Of a DNA stretch of 64,000 nt, positions 60,596-64,000 are shown piece after piece; within the stretch, counting starts at the first letter, position 1; every line of letters starts with the position of its first letter. The notes beneath the pieces are model-generated. The model did not search any database, was not told where the DNA came from, and worked only from the letters and a program-made list of their open reading frames with translations. Source of the DNA: Lachnospiraceae bacterium (GTDB lineage Bacteria; Bacillota; Clostridia; Lachnospirales; Lachnospiraceae). A program made the position numbers and the translations under genes. The DNA lies in assembly GCA_017634975.1 (NCBI GenBank), contig JAGBMJ010000062.1:62001-126000 (forward strand), in the 5' to 3' direction.

Positions 60596-61408
60596 ATGAA
60601 GATCCTAATTATCAGTCTGTCTGCGGCTGTGGTCAGCTATCTGCTGGCAGCCGGGATAATCATGTTTTTGGTTAAGGTCCTCAAAAGAGGGACAAACCAT
60701 ACCAAAAAAGAAAGATTTCTGGAGATCCTTTCGGTATGGATCGCACTTTATGTATTCGGCGGTATCGGCTATTTTTCGATTTATACACATTGCGGAGAAA
60801 AAGCTCTGGAGGCATTGCAGAGTGATGAACGTGTGACGATATCAGAGATAGACAGAGCCTGGCTGTTTGACGGTCCGGGAACGAGCGATGTGCTGGTCTT
60901 TTATCCCGGCGCGAAGGTGGATGAGAAGGCGTATGCGCCGTTGTGCCGGCGGCTGGCAGAAGGCGGGCTCGACTGTATCGTGGTAGAGATGCCGCTGCAT
61001 ATGGCTTTTACGGAGCGATGGGCAGCAGGCCGCTATCGCTCACAGTATGATTACGCGCATTGGTATCTGGGTGGACATTCCCTGGGTGGAGCGATGGCGG
61101 CAGCCTATGCGGCGCAGAACGCGATGCACTGGGATGGTCTGGTATTGCTGGCAGCCTATTCGGTTGATCCGTTGCCGCAGATGAAGTGCTGCTCGGTATA
61201 CGGAGATCAGGATGGGGTGATGAACCGGGAGAACTATGAGGCAGGGAAATCTTTTTGGCCTGAAGGTGCCAAAGAGCTGGTGATCGCCGGCGGCAATCAT
61301 GCACAGTTCGGCGATTACGGTGCGCAGCGCGGCGACGGAGAAGCCACCATCTCCGCAGAAGAACAGCTGTCGTTGACAGCGGATTTTATCGAATCCACAT
61401 TAAAATAA
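60596..61408 (+). CDS. Alpha/beta-hydrolase, membrane-anchored
   Basis: A 270-residue protein with two N-terminal hydrophobic segments (about 5-25 and 45-62) and an external hydrolase domain. The nucleophile elbow is YLGGHSLGGAMAAAYAAQ (Ser in GHSLGG). The oxyanion part is VLVFYPGAKVDEKAYAPLCRRLAEGGLDCIVVEMPL; Asp in YGDQDGVMN and His in GGNHAQFGDYG complete the triad. It fits the esterase/lipase group that includes PF12695-like hydrolases. The substrate is unknown. Confidence 0.85.
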   Translation: MKILIISLSAAVVSYLLAAGIIMFLVKVLKRGTNHTKKERFLEILSVWIALYVFGGIGYFSIYTHCGEKALEALQSDERVTISEIDRAWLFDGPGTSDVLVFYPGAKVDEKAYAPLCRRLAEGGLDCIVVEMPLHMAFTERWAAGRYRSQYDYAHWYLGGHSLGGAMAAAYAAQNAMHWDGLVLLAAYSVDPLPQMKCCSVYGDQDGVMNRENYEAGKSFWPEGAKELVIAGGNHAQFGDYGAQRGDGEATISAEEQLSLTADFIESTLK

Positions 61409-61412
61409 ATAT

Positions 61413-61443
61413 AACGGTTCCGGACCATCGGTTCCGAACCGTT
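61413..61443. terminator. Possible bidirectional terminator
   Basis: AACGGTTC/GAACCGTT stem with a partly paired 15-base loop between two convergent genes; T-runs are weak. Confidence 0.4.
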
Positions 61444-61457
61444 ACTGAGAGGGATCC

Positions 61458-62282
61458 TTATGCCGCATATCTTATCAGTAATGCATAGCATTCATTGATT
61501 TTTTTGCACATTTCTTCGGAACCATCCGGATTATCCGGGTGGTATTTTTTTAACAGCTGGTTTCTGCGCTGTTTGATCTCGTCTGCGGTAAAAGGAATGT
61601 CCACGCCGAAAAAAGCCTTGGCTTCCTCCAGGCGGGCATTGACAGTGGAAGTGTGATAGTGGCGATGGGTATGTTCGGATGTGCGTTGGCTGGTGTTATT
61701 CTTCCGGTTGTCTGTTTCGTTGGATGCACTACTCCGGGAATCGGATCGGTTATCATTATGCTTTTCATCGTTGAAATCATATTTACCGGAACTGTCACGT
61801 TTTGCAGATCCGTGACTTTGAGCAGAATGATCTTGTGCAGATCCCGGATTTTTGACGGGCTCTTTTTCAGAACAATGGCTGTTTTCAAAAGGATCGGTAT
61901 CCACCTTTGTATTTTTGTTTTGGAAAGATTCTGTTTTCATGTTATCCAGCAATTTTCGGCATTGTTCATAACTGCTGCAGAACGGATAGGTGATCATCTC
62001 GCCAAAAGCAAGCACAGTATCGCTATGCCGGCGTAACAGGGAAAACAGAAACGAAAAGACCGTCACCAGACCTGTCCCGGCCAGGATCAGTAGAAACGTA
62101 TTGATCCCACGGAATTGCCATAGAATAATGCCTGCCGGAATAAGTACGATCGCCAGCAGGATCATATCGGAAAGAGACCGGTTCTTCCGAAGACTGCGAA
62201 AACACTTATGCAGCTTTGCACCCGGCGTGGCCAGGATCATTTCGATATATAAAAAGCAGATATTCAGATGTTCTTCCCGCAT
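61458..62282 (-). CDS. Membrane protein with C-terminal J domain
   Basis: A 274-residue protein. The two membrane segments (about 38-55 and 62-83) lie near the N-terminus. A low-complexity Ser/Asn/Asp/His-rich linker of about 100 residues follows (110-215). The C-terminal J domain has ARLEEAKAFFGVDIPFTADEIKQRRNQLLKKYHPDNPDG, with the HPD motif that activates DnaK ATPase. It would recruit DnaK to the membrane. Ribosome site GGAG at 8 bases. No dnaK gene is nearby. Confidence 0.82.
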   Translation of the reverse strand: MREEHLNICFLYIEMILATPGAKLHKCFRSLRKNRSLSDMILLAIVLIPAGIILWQFRGINTFLLILAGTGLVTVFSFLFSLLRRHSDTVLAFGEMITYPFCSSYEQCRKLLDNMKTESFQNKNTKVDTDPFENSHCSEKEPVKNPGSAQDHSAQSHGSAKRDSSGKYDFNDEKHNDNRSDSRSSASNETDNRKNNTSQRTSEHTHRHYHTSTVNARLEEAKAFFGVDIPFTADEIKQRRNQLLKKYHPDNPDGSEEMCKKINECYALLIRYAA

Positions 62283-62488
62283 AGGCCATACTCCGTTTTG
62301 TTAAAAGATCTATCTGATATATCGGCAGATACCGTCGGTATCTGTAGTGGAAAAGCAGCGGAGCGGAGCAATATCTGCATAGCAGCAAGGGTAGATAAAA
62401 CGTATAATCATGCTTAGGAACAGTTCCTTAGTCGCGTATTTATGCGGAAACGCAGGACGATTCGGAAGAGATATAGGGAGGAAGGGGA

Positions 62489-64000
62489 ATGGCGATTTAC
62501 AAAGATCATCCGTTATTGAAAATGGACTATCCCGATGTGGATGTGATCCGCGTGGGAGATATCTATTATATGGTCTCTACCACGATGTATTTTATGCCGG
62601 GGTGTGAGATCCTGCGGTCCTATGATCTGGTGCACTGGGAGCATGCGGCGTATGTGTATGAGCGGCTGGATTCCACTCCGGCGCAGTGTCTGGAAGGGGA
62701 AGATAATATCTACGGACAGGGGATGTGGGCGGCAAGCCTGCGTTATCACAACGGGAAGTATTACATTGTTTTTGTAGCGAATGATACTCATAAGACGTAT
62801 CTGTATCAGTCGGAGCGGATCGAAGGGCCGTGGGCAAAGAGTGAGATCGAAGGGTTTTATCATGATAATTCCCTTCTGTTTGATGATGACGGCAGAGTGT
62901 ATATTGTGTACGGAAATACCGATGTACACCTGACAGAACTGAAAGCGGACCTGAGTGGGCCCAAAGAAGGCGGCATTGATCGTGTGATCGTTGATAACAG
63001 TAAAGATGAGGTGTACCTTGGTTATGAGGGCTCGCACATCTATAAGATCAACGGTAAGTATTATGTGTTCTTTATCAATATCCCGAAATCCACGGGACGC
63101 CGGACGGAAAGTTGTTTTGTGGCGGACACTTTGGAAGGTGAATTTACCGGCGTTAAGGTGATGGACGATGACAGAGGTTACTGCGGAAGTGGTGTGGCTC
63201 AGGGTGGTATCGTAGATACCCCGGACGGCAGGTGGTATGCGATCCTGTTCCAGGACAGCGGTGCCGTGGGACGCATTCCGGTATTGATGCCGGTGCATTG
63301 GAAGGAAGACAGTATCTTTCCGGTATTCGGAGACGATGGTGTGATCACGATGGAATTTGAAGTGCCGGACGGAAAGCCGGGCTATGGTTATGAGCCGTTG
63401 TCTGGCAGTGATGATTTTAAGGATCCGGTTGCCGGAAAAGAAAAGCGTTTTACGGAGAGTTTCGGATTTAAGAGTTTCTGGCAGTTTTCGCATGAGCCGG
63501 ATCTGTCTTTGGTGGAACATGACTGCGAGAGCGGCAGCGTAAAGATCACAACGGACAAGATCAGTAAAAATCTGATGCAGGCGAAAAATACACTGACTCA
63601 GCGCACTATGTATCCGACCTGTGCGGCAGAGATCACGGTGGATGGCAGCGGATTAAAGGATGGAGATTATGCGGGGCTGTGCATGCTGCAGGGGGCGTAT
63701 GCTTTTGTTGCGCTGACCCGCAGAGGCGATAAATATTATCTGGTGATGAAGAACCGCAAACCGGCAGAAGGGTTATGGGGAGAACGTCACGATAAAGAAC
63801 CGGGCGATGAGCAGGCAGCGATGGAATTGAGTGTTTCGAAGATCACGCTTCGTGCAGAAGCCGACTTTACCTTGATGAAGGATACGGTACAGATGTATTA
63901 TATCGAAGACGGTCAGAAGAAACCTTTCGGTCCGGAAAGCAAACTGCGATTCAAACTGGATCACTTTACCGGTGCCCGCTTCGGACTCTTTGTATACTCT
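62489..64000 (+). CDS. GH43 beta-xylosidase-like enzyme (5' part, runs off the window)
   Basis: 504 residues are visible and the frame is open at the edge. The GH43 propeller covers about 1-305: base Asp16 in DYPDVDVI, modulator Asp126 in YHDNSLLFDDDG, acid Glu180 in GYEGSHIYK. YYMVSTTMYFMPGCEILRSYDLVHWEH and QGMWAASLRYHNGKYYIVF fit the beta-xylosidase/arabinofuranosidase subgroup. The C-terminal part (from about 330) is a beta-sandwich of the GH43 C2 type (FGFKSFWQFSHEPD). No signal peptide, so intracellular. GGGAGGAAGGGGA precedes the ATG. The 206-base spacer upstream has a CAGATACC/GGTATCTG hairpin at 62326-62344. Confidence 0.88.
   Translation, partial: MAIYKDHPLLKMDYPDVDVIRVGDIYYMVSTTMYFMPGCEILRSYDLVHWEHAAYVYERLDSTPAQCLEGEDNIYGQGMWAASLRYHNGKYYIVFVANDTHKTYLYQSERIEGPWAKSEIEGFYHDNSLLFDDDGRVYIVYGNTDVHLTELKADLSGPKEGGIDRVIVDNSKDEVYLGYEGSHIYKINGKYYVFFINIPKSTGRRTESCFVADTLEGEFTGVKVMDDDRGYCGSGVAQGGIVDTPDGRWYAILFQDSGAVGRIPVLMPVHWKEDSIFPVFGDDGVITMEFEVPDGKPGYGYEPLSGSDDFKDPVAGKEKRFTESFGFKSFWQFSHEPDLSLVEHDCESGSVKITTDKISKNLMQAKNTLTQRTMYPTCAAEITVDGSGLKDGDYAGLCMLQGAYAFVALTRRGDKYYLVMKNRKPAEGLWGERHDKEPGDEQAAMELSVSKITLRAEADFTLMKDTVQMYYIEDGQKKPFGPESKLRFKLDHFTGARFGLFVYS

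Noticed and set aside
1-64000. tRNA, rRNA, CRISPR arrays, intact insertion sequences, prophage genes
   Set aside because: I looked for them on both strands and saw none that could be supported.

Overview
The window looks like the chromosome of a gut-type Lachnospiraceae (Bacillota, Clostridia). The yaaR-holB-ricT-trmN6-rsmI cluster, RecU, HU-RqcP-DivIC-TilS-Hpt-FtsH, PadR/DUF4097 and many GH43 enzymes all point there. I cannot name a species. Core genes have medium GC and strong Shine-Dalgarno sites. A stretch from about 12.5 to 20.9 kb is clearly AT-richer and holds accessory genes.

Layout. (1) 0-12.4 kb: core housekeeping. It holds a 2-hydroxyacid dehydrogenase, an OmpR-type regulator, an RluA pseudouridine synthase, RecU, a sirtuin, DUF951, an ATP-grasp ligase, a LacI-type sensor fused to a GGDEF domain, and the gmk-like/yaaR/holB/ricT/trmN6/rsmI cluster. 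(2) 12.4-22.7 kb: accessory island. It holds a DUF3791/DUF3990 toxin-antitoxin-like locus with a frameshifted toxin and an agr quorum-sensing locus (agrB-agrA-agrC on the minus strand; a divergent, very short agrD on the plus strand). Downstream of agrD come a secreted bacteriocin-like protein, a large bacteriocin-associated membrane protein and the decayed remains of its ABC ATPase, then a lipoprotein and an AAA/PD-(D/E)XK protein. (3) 22.7-32 kb: core again, with acyl carrier protein, a DegT aminotransferase, the CCA-adding enzyme, a PEGA lipoprotein and hup-rqcP-divIC-tilS-hpt-ftsH, followed by a candidate small RNA and interspersed palindromes. (4) 32.5-51 kb: arabinan use. Two GH43 enzymes, a CUT1 ABC importer, a DUF624 protein, a winged-helix regulator and a 1093-residue GGDEF-EAL-LamG-GH43 fusion are followed by split transketolase, an FGGY pentulose kinase and L-ribulose-5-phosphate 4-epimerase. 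(5) 51-64 kb: a VWA lipoprotein, a TIR-transmembrane-beta-propeller protein, a PadR/HAAS/DUF4097 envelope operon, two more GH43 enzymes, an alpha/beta hydrolase and a membrane J-domain protein.

How it fits together. The arabinan genes form a plausible path: GH43 enzymes release arabinose or arabino-oligosaccharides, the ABC transporter imports them, and kinase, epimerase and transketolase feed the pentose phosphate pathway. L-arabinose isomerase is not in the window. Three promoters in this locus share a 16-bp element (about TTTAGKAAATACTAAA) placed 7 bp upstream of the -35 box, each with a related second site 20-22 bp further upstream. The winged-helix regulator encoded between them is the obvious candidate activator.

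Most notable: the single-ORF fusion of an intact diguanylate cyclase (GGDEF plus RxxD I-site), a degenerate EAL domain, a LamG-like domain and a complete arabinanase with no signal peptide; the agr-bacteriocin island with an unannotated agrD; and the shared operator.
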